A DNA stretch of 64,000 bases from Stomatobaculum sp. (GTDB taxonomy: Bacteria > Bacillota_A > Clostridia > Lachnospirales > Lachnospiraceae): assembly GCA_017449925.1 (NCBI GenBank), contig JAFSYO010000085.1, positions 40,116-104,115 of the forward strand, given 5' to 3'. Both the position numbers and the translations under genes were made by a program. Under the pieces are notes generated by a model. It was not told the origin of the DNA. It saw nothing but the letters and a program-made list of their open reading frames with translations, and made no database searches. Position 1 is the stretch's first letter; every line of letters starts with the position of its first letter. Positions 44,220 to 52,721 of the stretch are shown piece by piece.

Positions 44220-45248
44220 TCAATAGTCATACATTCCGACAGGCTTTCTGTCCGGCTTCTTGGTATCCGTGTAGGTCTTCGCCGTGGTGTAATCGATATC
44301 GTTGATGGGCCAGGTGGGCTTTTCACCTCTCATGATCTCAAGGACGCCCATCGCCGCGTGGTAGGACGCGCGCATCGCCGCTTCTTCGGTGTTGCCGCCG
44401 ATGTGCGGATACATGATGCAGTTGTCAAGCTCAAGCAGCGGGTTCTTCGGATCCACGGGCTCCTTTGCCAGAGCATCGATACCTGCGCCCCGGATGACGC
44501 CGTTCTTCAGGGCGTCATACAGATCGGCCTCGTTGACCAGCGCGCCGCGGGCGGTGTTGATCAGGAAAGCGTCCTTCTTCATCATGCCCAGAGTCTCTTT
44601 GTTGATCATGCCCCTGGTGACAGGCGTGTTCGGCGCGTGCAGGGTGACATAGTCGCTCTCCTTGAAGATCCTGTCGAGGTCACGGACCACTTCCACGCCG
44701 TCCGGGAAATCAGACGCGGGCTTATAGGGATCATAGGCAAGGACGTTCATCTCGAAGGCAAGCATACGCTTCGCGACACGGCTTCCGATGTTGCCGCAGC
44801 CGATGATTCCGAGGGTCTTGCCGTTGAGGGTGTTCTTGCGGATCTTCAGCTTTGCGTAGTAGAAATTATCTACCCACGTCTTTCTGTGCTTCTCAACATC
44901 GCGGCTCAGCTCCAGCATCAGAAGGATCGCGGTCTCGGCGACAGAGGTGCTGTTGGCGACCGGGGCATACAGCGCGGCAACGCCGTTCTCATGGCAGGCC
45001 TTCACGTCCAGGGCGTCAAAGCCGGCGCCGTGGCGCACGATGACCTTCAGATTCGGGTTGCACTCGATGATGTCCCTGTTGGTGGGCGTGATGCGGACGA
45101 TCATAGCATCCGGCTGATATTTCAGCATGTCCGCCTTGACATCCTCCGGTTCAAAACCTCTTCCGTCGATCAGGGTGACCCCTGCGTCCTCCAGAAGCTT
45201 CCTTGCGTCCGGCTTAATTTCCTGCGGTAAAAGACAAGTCCATCCCAT
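44220..45248 (-). CDS. D-2-hydroxyacid dehydrogenase (copy 1, LysR module)
   Basis: A 342-residue NAD-dependent D-isomer-specific 2-hydroxyacid dehydrogenase of the phosphoglycerate-dehydrogenase type. Rossmann loop GIIGCGNIGSRVAKR; catalytic Arg in NTARGALVNEADL, Glu in AKEPVDP, His in YPHIGGNTEEAA. It differs at only about 20 residues from the copy at 55613, yet is paired with an HMGL-type aldolase rather than RraA. It probably interconverts a 2-hydroxy and 2-oxo acid of the imported substrate; serine biosynthesis is unlikely with no serC/serB nearby. Confidence 0.9.
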   Translation of the reverse strand: MGWTCLLPQEIKPDARKLLEDAGVTLIDGRGFEPEDVKADMLKYQPDAMIVRITPTNRDIIECNPNLKVIVRHGAGFDALDVKACHENGVAALYAPVANSTSVAETAILLMLELSRDVEKHRKTWVDNFYYAKLKIRKNTLNGKTLGIIGCGNIGSRVAKRMLAFEMNVLAYDPYKPASDFPDGVEVVRDLDRIFKESDYVTLHAPNTPVTRGMINKETLGMMKKDAFLINTARGALVNEADLYDALKNGVIRGAGIDALAKEPVDPKNPLLELDNCIMYPHIGGNTEEAAMRASYHAAMGVLEIMRGEKPTWPINDIDYTTAKTYTDTKKPDRKPVGMYDY

Positions 45249-45413
45249 GATACTCTCCTTTCATTTATATGCCAGTTTATCTGACAGATTTATCGGAATA
45301 ATATGTCAAGTAGTATGATTTTGCCAGTTATTCCAGCAATAACCACCAGTTTTCCAGCAGTTTTTATGTTTTTTTCAGCAATACCTTTCCATCGCATTCA
45401 CTGCCGCTTATAT

Positions 45414-46412
45414 TTACATCTTCGCGGCGGTCTCACGGATCAGAGCTTCGGTCGGGTTCTTCCGGTTGATGGCGGAGACCTCGCAGATCAGCTTGAAGAG
45501 GTTCACCTTTTCCTCCGCCGCGACAGTCTTGAAGGTCTTCAGGAAACTGGAGTGGCAGCCGGAAATGCCCAGGGTCAGGTCGATCGGTGTGACCGGGTTG
45601 TGGTAGCCGCGCTTCGCCATGGCCGGCTGCAGACGGGAATCGATGAAGTCGAGCATGCCGAAGAGATCGACGTACTTCATCTCGCCGTAGCGCTGCATGA
45701 TGGCCACGCAGATCTCCGTTGCCAGGTTTCCCGCACTCCTGGCCATGCCCATCAGGCCGCAGTCCAGGATATCCGCTCCGGTCTCATAGGCCGCGATGGC
45801 GTTGGCAGCAGAGAGGCCCAGGTTGTTGTGGCAGTGGAAAGCGACCGGGATCTTCACGGCAGCCTTCAGTTTCTTCGTGTACTCCGCGACCTGGTCCGGA
45901 GTCATGGTTCCCGCGGAGTCCATGATGGTGATCTCGTCAAGACCGGCCTCTTCCAGCTTCTTCGCCTCTTCCGCCAGCTCGTCCGGGGTCAGGAGATATG
46001 CCTTCATCAGGGAGTAGAACGCCTGCAGGCCGGCTTTTTTGATGTCCTTCACCGGCTGGACGGAGATGTCCGCGTCACCCGCGTCCGCGCCCACGCGGAG
46101 GAACTTCAGGCCGTTGTCCTTCGCCTTCTGGACGTTGTAGTCACGGTAGCGCTTCGCGTTCAGGAACATGCCGAGCATGGAGCCGCGGTCCATATACTTC
46201 TTGGCGATCTCCAGATAAGTGTCATCTGTTTCCGCCGCGGTGAAACCAGCCACCTCGTAGGCGCCGATGCCGCCTGCGTTTCCGAACTCTACGATCGGCA
46301 CGCCTGCTGCTGTCAGGCCGTCCAGCACCATATCGGTGATCTCGGCGTCAAAGCCCTTGCCCACCACATTTGCTCCGTCTCTCAGAGTGCAGTCCATTAA
46401 TGTCACGCCCAT
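45414..46412 (-). CDS. HMGL-type aldolase (4-hydroxy-2-oxovalerate aldolase-like)
   Basis: A 332-residue DRE-TIM metallolyase: VTLMDCTLRDGANVVG (metal Asp and catalytic Arg), AFHCHNNLGLSAANAIA (HxHN metal site) and GLMGMARSAGNLATEI. Such enzymes cleave or form carbon-carbon bonds next to a 2-oxo acid, often releasing pyruvate. No acylating aldehyde dehydrogenase is beside it, so classical 4-hydroxy-2-oxovalerate catabolism is unlikely. First gene of a two-gene operon with dehydrogenase copy 1, behind a LysR-type promoter. Confidence 0.83.
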   Translation of the reverse strand: MGVTLMDCTLRDGANVVGKGFDAEITDMVLDGLTAAGVPIVEFGNAGGIGAYEVAGFTAAETDDTYLEIAKKYMDRGSMLGMFLNAKRYRDYNVQKAKDNGLKFLRVGADAGDADISVQPVKDIKKAGLQAFYSLMKAYLLTPDELAEEAKKLEEAGLDEITIMDSAGTMTPDQVAEYTKKLKAAVKIPVAFHCHNNLGLSAANAIAAYETGADILDCGLMGMARSAGNLATEICVAIMQRYGEMKYVDLFGMLDFIDSRLQPAMAKRGYHNPVTPIDLTLGISGCHSSFLKTFKTVAAEEKVNLFKLICEVSAINRKNPTEALIRETAAKM

Positions 46413-46486
46413 GATTTATTCCTCTCTTTCGCCGTTTTTGGATTTTACCGGGTCATGTCCGGCAGACTCTTTTTCTTTCTGTATTT

Positions 46487-46515
46487 ATTATATTTTCTAC
46501 GATCAACAATGTCTA
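46487..46515 (-). promoter_or_regulatory. Promoter of the aldolase-dehydrogenase operon
   Basis: Minus-strand TAGACA (46515-46510), 17-base spacer, TATAAT (46492-46487). The -35 overlaps the conserved LysR-type pattern. Confidence 0.75.
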
Positions 46516-46553
46516 ACAGTAAAAAATTAAATTTGCGACAACACAAAAATTGT
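46506..46553. promoter_or_regulatory. Conserved 48-bp LysR-type operator, copy A
   Basis: ACAATGTCTAACAGTA (46506-46521), GACAACACA (46537-46545), ATTGT (46549-46553). All three blocks recur with exactly the same spacing at 50626-50673. ACAAT and ATTGT form the outer inverted ends. Confidence 0.7.
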
Positions 46554-46584
46554 AAAGCGGCAGGTCGGATGACCTGCCGCTTTT
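46554..46584 (-). terminator. Terminator after tctA2
   Basis: AAAGCGGCAGGTC / GACCTGCCGCTTT, a 13-bp stem with a 4-base loop; the minus-strand transcript continues into an AT-rich tract with five Ts. Confidence 0.75.
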
Positions 46585-46618
46585 CCTGGCTGCACACCCC
46601 CGCAGGCCATGCCCCGGG

Positions 46619-48130
46619 TCATTCAGCTTTCGCTTTCTTCTTTTCTTTATACTCCCTGTATAAGGGCGCGAACAGAGAGACGATCGATACGACAAGGAGC
46701 ACGATGCAGATCGGGCTGCTCAGCAGATCCCGGACTGTTCCGGCCGCAGATCCTTTATTGATCATAATGGCGCGGCCCAGTCCGCCTTCGGCGATCCTTC
46801 CGAGGATCAGGCCCAGAACGACCGGCGTGATGTCGAACTCAAACTTGATCAGGAAGTAGCCGATCAGGCCGAACAGGATCATGACATAGACATCCACCAT
46901 GTTGTTGCTGATGGCGAAGGATCCGATGGTACAGAGCACCACGATCACCGGCGCCAGAAGATAGATCGGGACTCTTGCGATAAACGCGAAGTATTTCGCG
47001 CAGCTGATGCCGATGATCATAAAGAACAGGTTCGCGAAGAACATTCCGGCCATGACCGGGTAAATGACCTTCGCCTGTACGGTAAACAGATCGTTACCCG
47101 GCAGAAGGCCGTGGACCATCATGCCGCCCAGCATGACCGCGCATGCTGTGCTGCCCGGGATTCCCAGGGTCAGCATGGGGATCAGCGCGCCGCCGGTGAC
47201 GGTGTTGTTCGAACATTCTGTTGCCGCGATGCCTTCCCGGATGCCCGTTCCGAACAGCTCCGGATGCTTGGAAGCCCTGCGGGCCTCATTGTAGCTGATG
47301 AACGCCGCGATGCTGCCGCCTGCGCCGGGGATGATGCCGACGATGATTCCTATGATCGAGGAACGGATATAGGTCAGCGGATAGCGGAAAATGTCCTTCG
47401 GCGTGAACTTCGCAGGCTTCAGGTTCTTGATCAGCTCATCGTCGACGATCGCGTTGTTGCTGCTGGAGACCAGCTGCAGGACCTGGGAGATGGAGAACAG
47501 TCCTATCATGACGACGATCATGGAAAGTCCCGTCTGCAGGTACGCAATCTTGAAAGTATATCTCGCATATCCGACAAAGGAATCCATTCCCACCGTGCTG
47601 GCCAGAAGACCGATCAGGCCGCTGATCAGTCCCTTCAACATGTTCTTGGAAGAAAGGGACGCAATGATCGTGAGACCGAAGATCGCGATCATGAAGTTTT
47701 CGATCGGTCCGAACTTCAGAGAGAACTTCGCGATGGCGGGGGCCATGGTGAAAAGAGCCACCAGGCTGAAGACGCCGCCCCAGAAGGACGCGATGGCGGC
47801 CTCCATCAGAGCTTCATTTGCCCGGCCCTGCTTTGTCATCGGATATCCGTCAAAGATCGTCGCCGCGGCGCCGGGGGTTCCCGGTGTCGAGAGAAGGATC
47901 GCGGTGATGCTGCCGCCGTAGAGCGAGCCGCAGAAAATAGAGACCATCAGAAGAAGCGCGGGGGTAGGATCCATTCCGTAAGTGATCGGAAGAAGGATCG
48001 CGATTCCCATCGTCCCGGAAAGTCCGGGAAGCGCCCCGAAGACGATTCCCAGCACTGTTCCGATCAGTGTTGTAATGAGGTTGACCGGCTGGACTGCCAG
48101 AGCGAACCCCATCAGTATATTTGATAACAT
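46619..48130 (-). CDS. tctA: Tripartite tricarboxylate transporter TctA (copy 2)
   Basis: A 503-residue large permease with about 12 membrane segments and the family motifs GIVFGALPGLSGTMGIAILLP, YGGSITAILLSTPGTPGAAATIFDG and GIIPGAGGSIAAF. It ends the DUF6282-TctC-TctB-TctA operon of the LysR module. Sequence is clearly divergent from copy 1, so the two transporters probably take different substrates even though the downstream dehydrogenases are almost identical. Confidence 0.95.
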   Translation of the reverse strand: MLSNILMGFALAVQPVNLITTLIGTVLGIVFGALPGLSGTMGIAILLPITYGMDPTPALLLMVSIFCGSLYGGSITAILLSTPGTPGAAATIFDGYPMTKQGRANEALMEAAIASFWGGVFSLVALFTMAPAIAKFSLKFGPIENFMIAIFGLTIIASLSSKNMLKGLISGLIGLLASTVGMDSFVGYARYTFKIAYLQTGLSMIVVMIGLFSISQVLQLVSSSNNAIVDDELIKNLKPAKFTPKDIFRYPLTYIRSSIIGIIVGIIPGAGGSIAAFISYNEARRASKHPELFGTGIREGIAATECSNNTVTGGALIPMLTLGIPGSTACAVMLGGMMVHGLLPGNDLFTVQAKVIYPVMAGMFFANLFFMIIGISCAKYFAFIARVPIYLLAPVIVVLCTIGSFAISNNMVDVYVMILFGLIGYFLIKFEFDITPVVLGLILGRIAEGGLGRAIMINKGSAAGTVRDLLSSPICIVLLVVSIVSLFAPLYREYKEKKKAKAE

Positions 48131-48143
48131 GTTTACTCTCCCC

Positions 48144-48608
48144 TTATCTGAAAATCAGGCCGGCCGGCAGCGGCACAAACAGCAGATTCTTGAATACATA
48201 CCAGATCAGCAGTGTGACGATAAGCGCTGAAGCGACTATGAAGATCGCCGGTTTTTTATTCTCCGCGCTGATCTTTCCGGGATAGAGGAGCCATCCGGAA
48301 ACGATGGTGAACAGAATGGTCGAGATCACAAATCCAATCACTGCCATTCCGATGCTGTACAGAATAATCAGGCCGGTCATGATCGCGATGGTCTTTTTCT
48401 GGCTGTCAGAAAGCTGGCCTTCTTTTTCCGTCCCTGCCGCTTTTCCGCGGAAACCGCGCAGTACCAGAAGAGCACACAGCACCATTCCCGCTGTGCAGAT
48501 CAGCCGGGGAAAATAAGCGGACTGCTTCGGAAAACTAAGCGACTGCATGAACGCCGCGGCAAACAACAGGAATAGAAGGATTCCTGAAGCCCTGTCCTTT
48601 TTCGCCAT
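48144..48608 (-). CDS. tctB: Tripartite tricarboxylate transporter TctB (copy 2)
   Basis: A 154-residue small membrane subunit with four hydrophobic stretches (ILLFLLFAAAFMQSLSF, YFPRLICTAGMVLCALLVL, IAIMTGLIILYSIGMAVIGFVISTI, AIFIVASALIVTLLIWYVF). It lies 15 bases after tctC2 without an intervening hairpin, unlike copy 1. Assignment rests on the topology and the C-B-A order. Confidence 0.9.
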   Translation of the reverse strand: MAKKDRASGILLFLLFAAAFMQSLSFPKQSAYFPRLICTAGMVLCALLVLRGFRGKAAGTEKEGQLSDSQKKTIAIMTGLIILYSIGMAVIGFVISTILFTIVSGWLLYPGKISAENKKPAIFIVASALIVTLLIWYVFKNLLFVPLPAGLIFR

Positions 48609-48623
48609 TTTTACACTCCTGTA

Positions 48624-49709
48624 TTATTTCGCGATTCCCTGGGCCTCGCAGTACTTCTTGTAGCTCTCATACTGTTCTTCGATGAAGGCCGTCGTATCCG
48701 CCGGGTTCTTGTAGTCGATGCACTTGTCCAGGCCGAGCGCCGCGCACTCCTCGATGAAGCCCGGATCCTTTTCGCAAAGCTCAAAGACTGCGGAAATGTA
48801 GTCAACAACATCCTGCGGGGTTCCTGCCTTGTACGCATAACCGCGGATCGTGCTGGTGATGGACATCGTCATGCCGAGGTCCTTGCTGGTCGGTACGCCG
48901 TCGACATAGGGGACATCGCCGAAGGTGCAGACATACTTCGCGCTTCCGTCTCTGACCATCTGGTTGGTCTCAAGCAAAGTCTCACAGTAGAGGTCGACGT
49001 GCTCTCCGAGGAAGCCGGTCTTGGCATCAGCGCTTCCGTCGAACGGAACCAGCTCCACCTGCATGCCGTTCTCCTCGAAGAAGGACATGGTAGCGAAGTA
49101 GTTCGCGTTGTTGACGCCGGAAGTGGAAACAGTGAGCTCGCCCGGATGATCCTTCACGTACTGAAGGAAGGTATCCACATCGGAGAATCTGGAATCGTTC
49201 GCGCGGAACACCAGAGCGTAGGGCACCTGGTCCTGAAGGGAAACGAAGCTGAGATCTTTTCTGAAGTCATAGCTGGCAGCGCCGGTGATATCGCTGGTCA
49301 TTGCGCCGACCGCGAAGGAGATCAGAGTGGTGCCGTCTGCCGGAGCGCCGAGGGCCTGGGTGACAGCGACAGAGCCGCCTGCGCCGGTGACATTCTGGAC
49401 GACCAGCGGGACATCGATATAATTCTGCGCGTACTTCAGGAGAAGTCTTGCTGCGGTATCCACACCGCCGCCCGCGGAATAACCGACGTAGCAGGTGATG
49501 GTGCTGGTCGGGAAGTCTGCCGGCTTCTCCGGAAGGCCTTCGGTATTAGCTGCTGCAGCCTTGGTCTCTGCTGCTGCCGCCGCCGCGGTCGTCTCCGCTG
49601 CCGCAGGTGCCGCGGTGGTCTCTGCCGGCTTGGAGCTGCCTCCACAGGCTGCAAGAGAAGCTGTCATAGCTGCCGCAAGAAACATAGCTGCGATTTTCCT
49701 GATTTTCAT
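48624..49709 (-). CDS. tctC: Tripartite tricarboxylate transporter binding protein TctC (copy 2)
   Basis: A 361-residue solute-binding lipoprotein: lipobox SLAAC with Cys at residue 22, an Ala/Thr-rich linker, then the Bug/TctC fold (TITCYVGYSAGGGVDTAARLLLKYA, VVQNVTGAGGSVAVTQALGAPADGTT). Binds an unknown carboxylate outside the membrane. It lies 26 bases after the DUF6282 gene; the start has GGAGG upstream. Confidence 0.93.
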   Translation of the reverse strand: MKIRKIAAMFLAAAMTASLAACGGSSKPAETTAAPAAAETTAAAAAAETKAAAANTEGLPEKPADFPTSTITCYVGYSAGGGVDTAARLLLKYAQNYIDVPLVVQNVTGAGGSVAVTQALGAPADGTTLISFAVGAMTSDITGAASYDFRKDLSFVSLQDQVPYALVFRANDSRFSDVDTFLQYVKDHPGELTVSTSGVNNANYFATMSFFEENGMQVELVPFDGSADAKTGFLGEHVDLYCETLLETNQMVRDGSAKYVCTFGDVPYVDGVPTSKDLGMTMSITSTIRGYAYKAGTPQDVVDYISAVFELCEKDPGFIEECAALGLDKCIDYKNPADTTAFIEEQYESYKKYCEAQGIAK

Positions 49710-49735
49710 TTCTTTCCCTCCTGTTTTTAAATAAT

Positions 49736-50560
49736 TCAGTCTGTCAGTTCCTTCGGTATCTGTTTCGTCATTCTGTAAATATCTTCTTCCGGAATCCCGG
49801 CCTCCGCCAGTTTTCCGCAGAATTCTGAATATCCTCTGACCGGATCAACATTTCCGGCCTGTCCCAGATCTGTCGACAGGTAGATCCTGTCGCAGCCCAG
49901 TTCTTTGATCTGTCCTGCGATGTAGGGGATCGAGCACTTGCCGCTCAGGACATGCGTATAGGAGTATTCGATATACGCTCCTTTTGCCCTGGCTTCTCTC
50001 AGGTCACTGACGTCCGCCTGACAGACCGGAAGCGAAACATGTGTCAGCACATATTTCCTGACGCCTGCGTCTCTGCAGATCTCCGCAAGTCTGAGCGAAT
50101 CCTCTGTCCCGATATGTCCCGAACCGAAAGTGAGGTCATACTTTTTCACCAGGTCGATCACGTCCCCCACTTCTTTTCGAAGCTTTCCGTCTTCGTCAAA
50201 AACAGTGATCCCTTTTTCCAGGCACGGCTTATGATTCTCTTCCATGTATCTTCTGGCGTCCAGTGTGGGAAGCCACACATATTGGATCCCCATCTTCGCC
50301 GCCGCCTCAACGGCGTCAGGATTGATGCCCCCGACCGTCCTGTTCAGCGCGATGCCGGAAAAGATCTTCAGGTCAGGAAACTCGTTCTTCAGAGCCGCCG
50401 CTCTTCCCGCCGTGGGAAAAACATGGCTCTTGATCATCACACCCCCCATCCCCGCTCCGGATGCCAGAACAGCAAGCTCGTGGTCCGTCACCTTGCGGGC
50501 GATCACGTCCGGAGACGTATGGATGTGCAGATCATAACAACCCCTGATATCAAACTTCAT
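49736..50560 (-). CDS. DUF6282 family metal-dependent hydrolase-like protein
   Basis: A 274-residue amidohydrolase-like TIM-barrel protein: DLHIHTSPDVIARKVTD (metal HxH), IKSHVFPTAGRA, FGSGHIGTEDSLRLAEIC, VLTHVSLPV and YLSTDLGQ (candidate catalytic Asp). The family has no known reaction. The ATG at 50560 follows GGAG eight bases upstream; longer in-frame extensions lack a ribosome site. First gene of the tctCBA2 operon and divergent from the LysR regulator. It may hydrolyse an ester, lactone or amide form of the imported substrate; that is inference. Confidence 0.75.
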   Translation of the reverse strand: MKFDIRGCYDLHIHTSPDVIARKVTDHELAVLASGAGMGGVMIKSHVFPTAGRAAALKNEFPDLKIFSGIALNRTVGGINPDAVEAAAKMGIQYVWLPTLDARRYMEENHKPCLEKGITVFDEDGKLRKEVGDVIDLVKKYDLTFGSGHIGTEDSLRLAEICRDAGVRKYVLTHVSLPVCQADVSDLREARAKGAYIEYSYTHVLSGKCSIPYIAGQIKELGCDRIYLSTDLGQAGNVDPVRGYSEFCGKLAEAGIPEEDIYRMTKQIPKELTD

Positions 50561-50606
50561 GTCCTCATCTCCGTCAATTTCTTCTGTTTTACCGATTTTC
50601 AACATC

Positions 50607-50635
50607 ATAGTAACATTACGTCGGTACAATGTATA
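50607..50635 (-). promoter_or_regulatory. Weak promoter of the DUF6282-tctCBA2 operon
   Basis: Minus-strand TATACA (50635-50630), 17-base spacer, TACTAT (50612-50607). It sits at the same place relative to the conserved operator as the stronger promoter at 46487-46515, which fits activator dependence. Confidence 0.5.
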
Positions 50636-50673
50636 ACAGTATATTTTTTAGTATCTGACAACACATTTATTGT
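50626..50673. promoter_or_regulatory. Conserved 48-bp LysR-type operator, copy B
   Basis: ACAATGTATAACAGTA (50626-50641), GACAACACA (50657-50665), ATTGT (50669-50673); same blocks and spacing as 46506-46553. It lies in the divergent region of the lysR gene, the usual place for an autoregulatory LysR site. Confidence 0.72.
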
Positions 50674-50679
50674 TATCCG

Positions 50680-50708
50680 TTGCTCTTTCCGGCACCCGGT
50701 GGTACGAT
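50680..50708 (+). promoter_or_regulatory. Promoter of the lysR gene
   Basis: TTGCTC (50680-50685), 17-base spacer, TACGAT (50703-50708), immediately beyond the operator. Confidence 0.45.
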
Positions 50709-50751
50709 AATGCCAGGAGTTTCTTTTTGCAGGCTGAAAGGAGCGGAAGAT

Positions 50752-51729
50752 ATGAACCTCAGGAGCATCGACTATTTTCTTATCGTAGCGGAAGAACTGA
50801 ACGTGACCCGGGCCGCGGAGCGGCTGGTCATCAGCCAGCAGGCCCTCTCCAGCCACATAAAGCGCCTGGAAGACGAATACAACGTGGAACTGTTCTACCG
50901 GAAGCCGGTCTTCCGCCTGACCCCCGCCGGACAGCAGATGGTCTTTTTCGGAAAGCAGATCCTGCAGTCAGAAGCATCCATGCGGGCTGCCTTCTCAGAC
51001 ATCACAGAAAATGCCCGGGCCACCCTCCGGCTCGGCATCTCGCGGCTGAGAGGAAATGTGTTCTTTCCCCTGATCTGGGAGCGCTTCGGACCGGAACACC
51101 CGAACATCTCCGTGGAACTGGTCGACGGAAACAGCCAGAAACTGGAAGACCTTCTCCAGTCCGGAAAGCTGGACCTCTACATCGGCCTCGACGCGCCGGA
51201 GGGCCTGAACCAGCAGCGCATCCCCCTGGCGGAGGAACGCCTTCAATGCTGTTTTACAGAGAGTCTTCTGAAAAAATATCTTCCGGATACCTGGGAGGAA
51301 GTGCTCCGGTCCTTCTCCGAGGGGGCGGATCTTCTGAAGATCATGCACCTTCCGCTGATCACGCTGCGGCAGGGGAACCGGCTCCGGGCGGTCCTGGACC
51401 AGTTCCTCTCCCACTACATCAGCCCCCAGTATCTGCTGCAGTGCGAACAGCAGGACCTTATCTACAACTCCGCGAAGCGCGGTCTGGGCGTCGGCATCCT
51501 TTCCCCCGTGTCCCTGTTCCGTCATTCCGGAGAAAAAGATGATCCTGACGACCCCTTCCACACCTTCCCGCTGCGGAACAACATCCCGGCCAATGTCACC
51601 TGGCTCGTATACCGCTCCGACTATGCCCTGACAGGCTTCCAGAAGGACTTTATCCGGGACGTCCGGTCCGTATTCCGGACCTACGCAAAGACCGTGACGA
51701 AAAACTATTCCCCGGGTTCAGGTTCCTGA
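50752..51729 (+). CDS. LysR-family transcriptional regulator
   Basis: A 325-residue LysR protein: N-terminal winged HTH (MNLRSIDYFLIVAEELNVTRAAERLVISQQALSSHIKRLE written as its start and core), then the periplasmic-binding-like sensor domain (LRLGISRLRGNVFFPLIWERF, LDLYIGLDAPEGL, GVGILSPVSLF). The ATG at 50752 has AAAGGAG nine bases upstream. It diverges from the DUF6282-tctCBA2 operon and probably activates that operon and the aldolase-dehydrogenase operon through the shared 48-bp pattern, using a carboxylate co-inducer. Confidence 0.9.
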   Translation: MNLRSIDYFLIVAEELNVTRAAERLVISQQALSSHIKRLEDEYNVELFYRKPVFRLTPAGQQMVFFGKQILQSEASMRAAFSDITENARATLRLGISRLRGNVFFPLIWERFGPEHPNISVELVDGNSQKLEDLLQSGKLDLYIGLDAPEGLNQQRIPLAEERLQCCFTESLLKKYLPDTWEEVLRSFSEGADLLKIMHLPLITLRQGNRLRAVLDQFLSHYISPQYLLQCEQQDLIYNSAKRGLGVGILSPVSLFRHSGEKDDPDDPFHTFPLRNNIPANVTWLVYRSDYALTGFQKDFIRDVRSVFRTYAKTVTKNYSPGSGS

Positions 51730-51733
51730 ACTC

Positions 51734-51771
51734 ATGTGACAGGAAATAGTCATTGTTTTATTTTGTCACAT
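51734..51771. other. 8-bp inverted repeat after lysR
   Basis: ATGTGACA (51734-51741) and TGTCACAT (51764-51771) flank an AT-rich loop. It may be a weak terminator of lysR or an operator of the following gene. Confidence 0.3.
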
Positions 51772-51840
51772 CTGGGCAAAGAGACCCCTGATGTGGTATG
51801 TTGATATTGCTTTTAAATCTTCAAAAGGGAAAGGAGAAGG

Positions 51841-52608
51841 ATGGATATGAAAATGAGAAAAATTTTTGCGGCCGGAGCCGCGTCTCTGATGCTCATCGTG
51901 CTCATGTCGATGACGGCGTTCGCCGGCTGGAAAAGCGACGGGGGCGGCTGGTGGTATGAAAAGAGCGGCGGCGGCTATTACACCAACACCCTGGTCACCC
52001 TGGAGGATGGAAAGTATGCCTTCGGTCCCGACGGCTACATGATGTCGAACGCCTGGGTAAAGGCCGGCGGCAAATGGTATTATCTCGGACAGACCGGCAT
52101 GGCAGTGACAAACAGATGGGTAGGAAACTATTATCTGGGCGGTGACGGCGTCATGCTGACCAACACCTGGACCCCCGACGGCTACTATGTAGGCGCGGAC
52201 GGCGCGTGGGACGCCAGCAAGGGCCGGCAGACCAGCGGAGGCTCGACAATCTCCGACATCGTCCCGGGCTATTACAGCTCGGTGGGCATCTCCGGCGACA
52301 CACAAAACTACAGGACCGATCTCTTTGCCCACTATACAGGTTCCGGAATGGAGCTCCAGTTCGGCCACTATGAGGCCTCCGGTTCTCCCTACGGCCTGTA
52401 CGACTCCGTAAACCCCAACGGGGACAACCTGACGCTCTATATGGACAACGGCGTTCTCAAGGGGAAGAGCTCCATCTCCGGGAACAGCTACAAGGTCGAG
52501 GTCAGCGGAGATACCATTACGATCTACTGGAGAAGCGTGACCTGGAACCACAGCAGCAACAGGATCGTCGTCAAGCTGAAATACGGTGAAAGCGGCGCCG
52601 TCGGCTGA
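51841..52608 (+). CDS. Secreted protein with choline-binding-type repeats
   Basis: A 255-residue exported protein: signal peptide ending MTAFA, then four imperfect cell-wall-binding repeats with the WxxxGGxWYY pattern (GWKSDGGGWWYEKSGGGYY, NAWVKAGGKWYYLGQTG, NRWVGNYYLGGDGVM, NTWTPDGYYVGADGAW), up to about residue 125. The remaining ~125 residues form a domain I do not recognise (STISDIVPGYYSSVGISGD...). It is probably attached non-covalently to wall polymers. A strong terminator follows. Confidence 0.78.
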   Translation: MDMKMRKIFAAGAASLMLIVLMSMTAFAGWKSDGGGWWYEKSGGGYYTNTLVTLEDGKYAFGPDGYMMSNAWVKAGGKWYYLGQTGMAVTNRWVGNYYLGGDGVMLTNTWTPDGYYVGADGAWDASKGRQTSGGSTISDIVPGYYSSVGISGDTQNYRTDLFAHYTGSGMELQFGHYEASGSPYGLYDSVNPNGDNLTLYMDNGVLKGKSSISGNSYKVEVSGDTITIYWRSVTWNHSSNRIVVKLKYGESGAVG

Positions 52609-52643
52609 CAATTATCACCTGCACACATATCACTTACACACAG

Positions 52644-52688
52644 AAAGGCCCGGGAAAACGACAGGCATCGTTTTCCCGGGCCTTTTTT
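52644..52688 (+). terminator. Terminator after the wall-binding protein gene
   Basis: AAAGGCCCGGGAAAACG / CGTTTTCCCGGGCCTTT, a stem of about 17 bp followed by TTTTTT. Confidence 0.92.
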
Positions 52689-52721
52689 ATGACGCTGCAG
52701 GCAGCTCCCGGATTTTAATGA

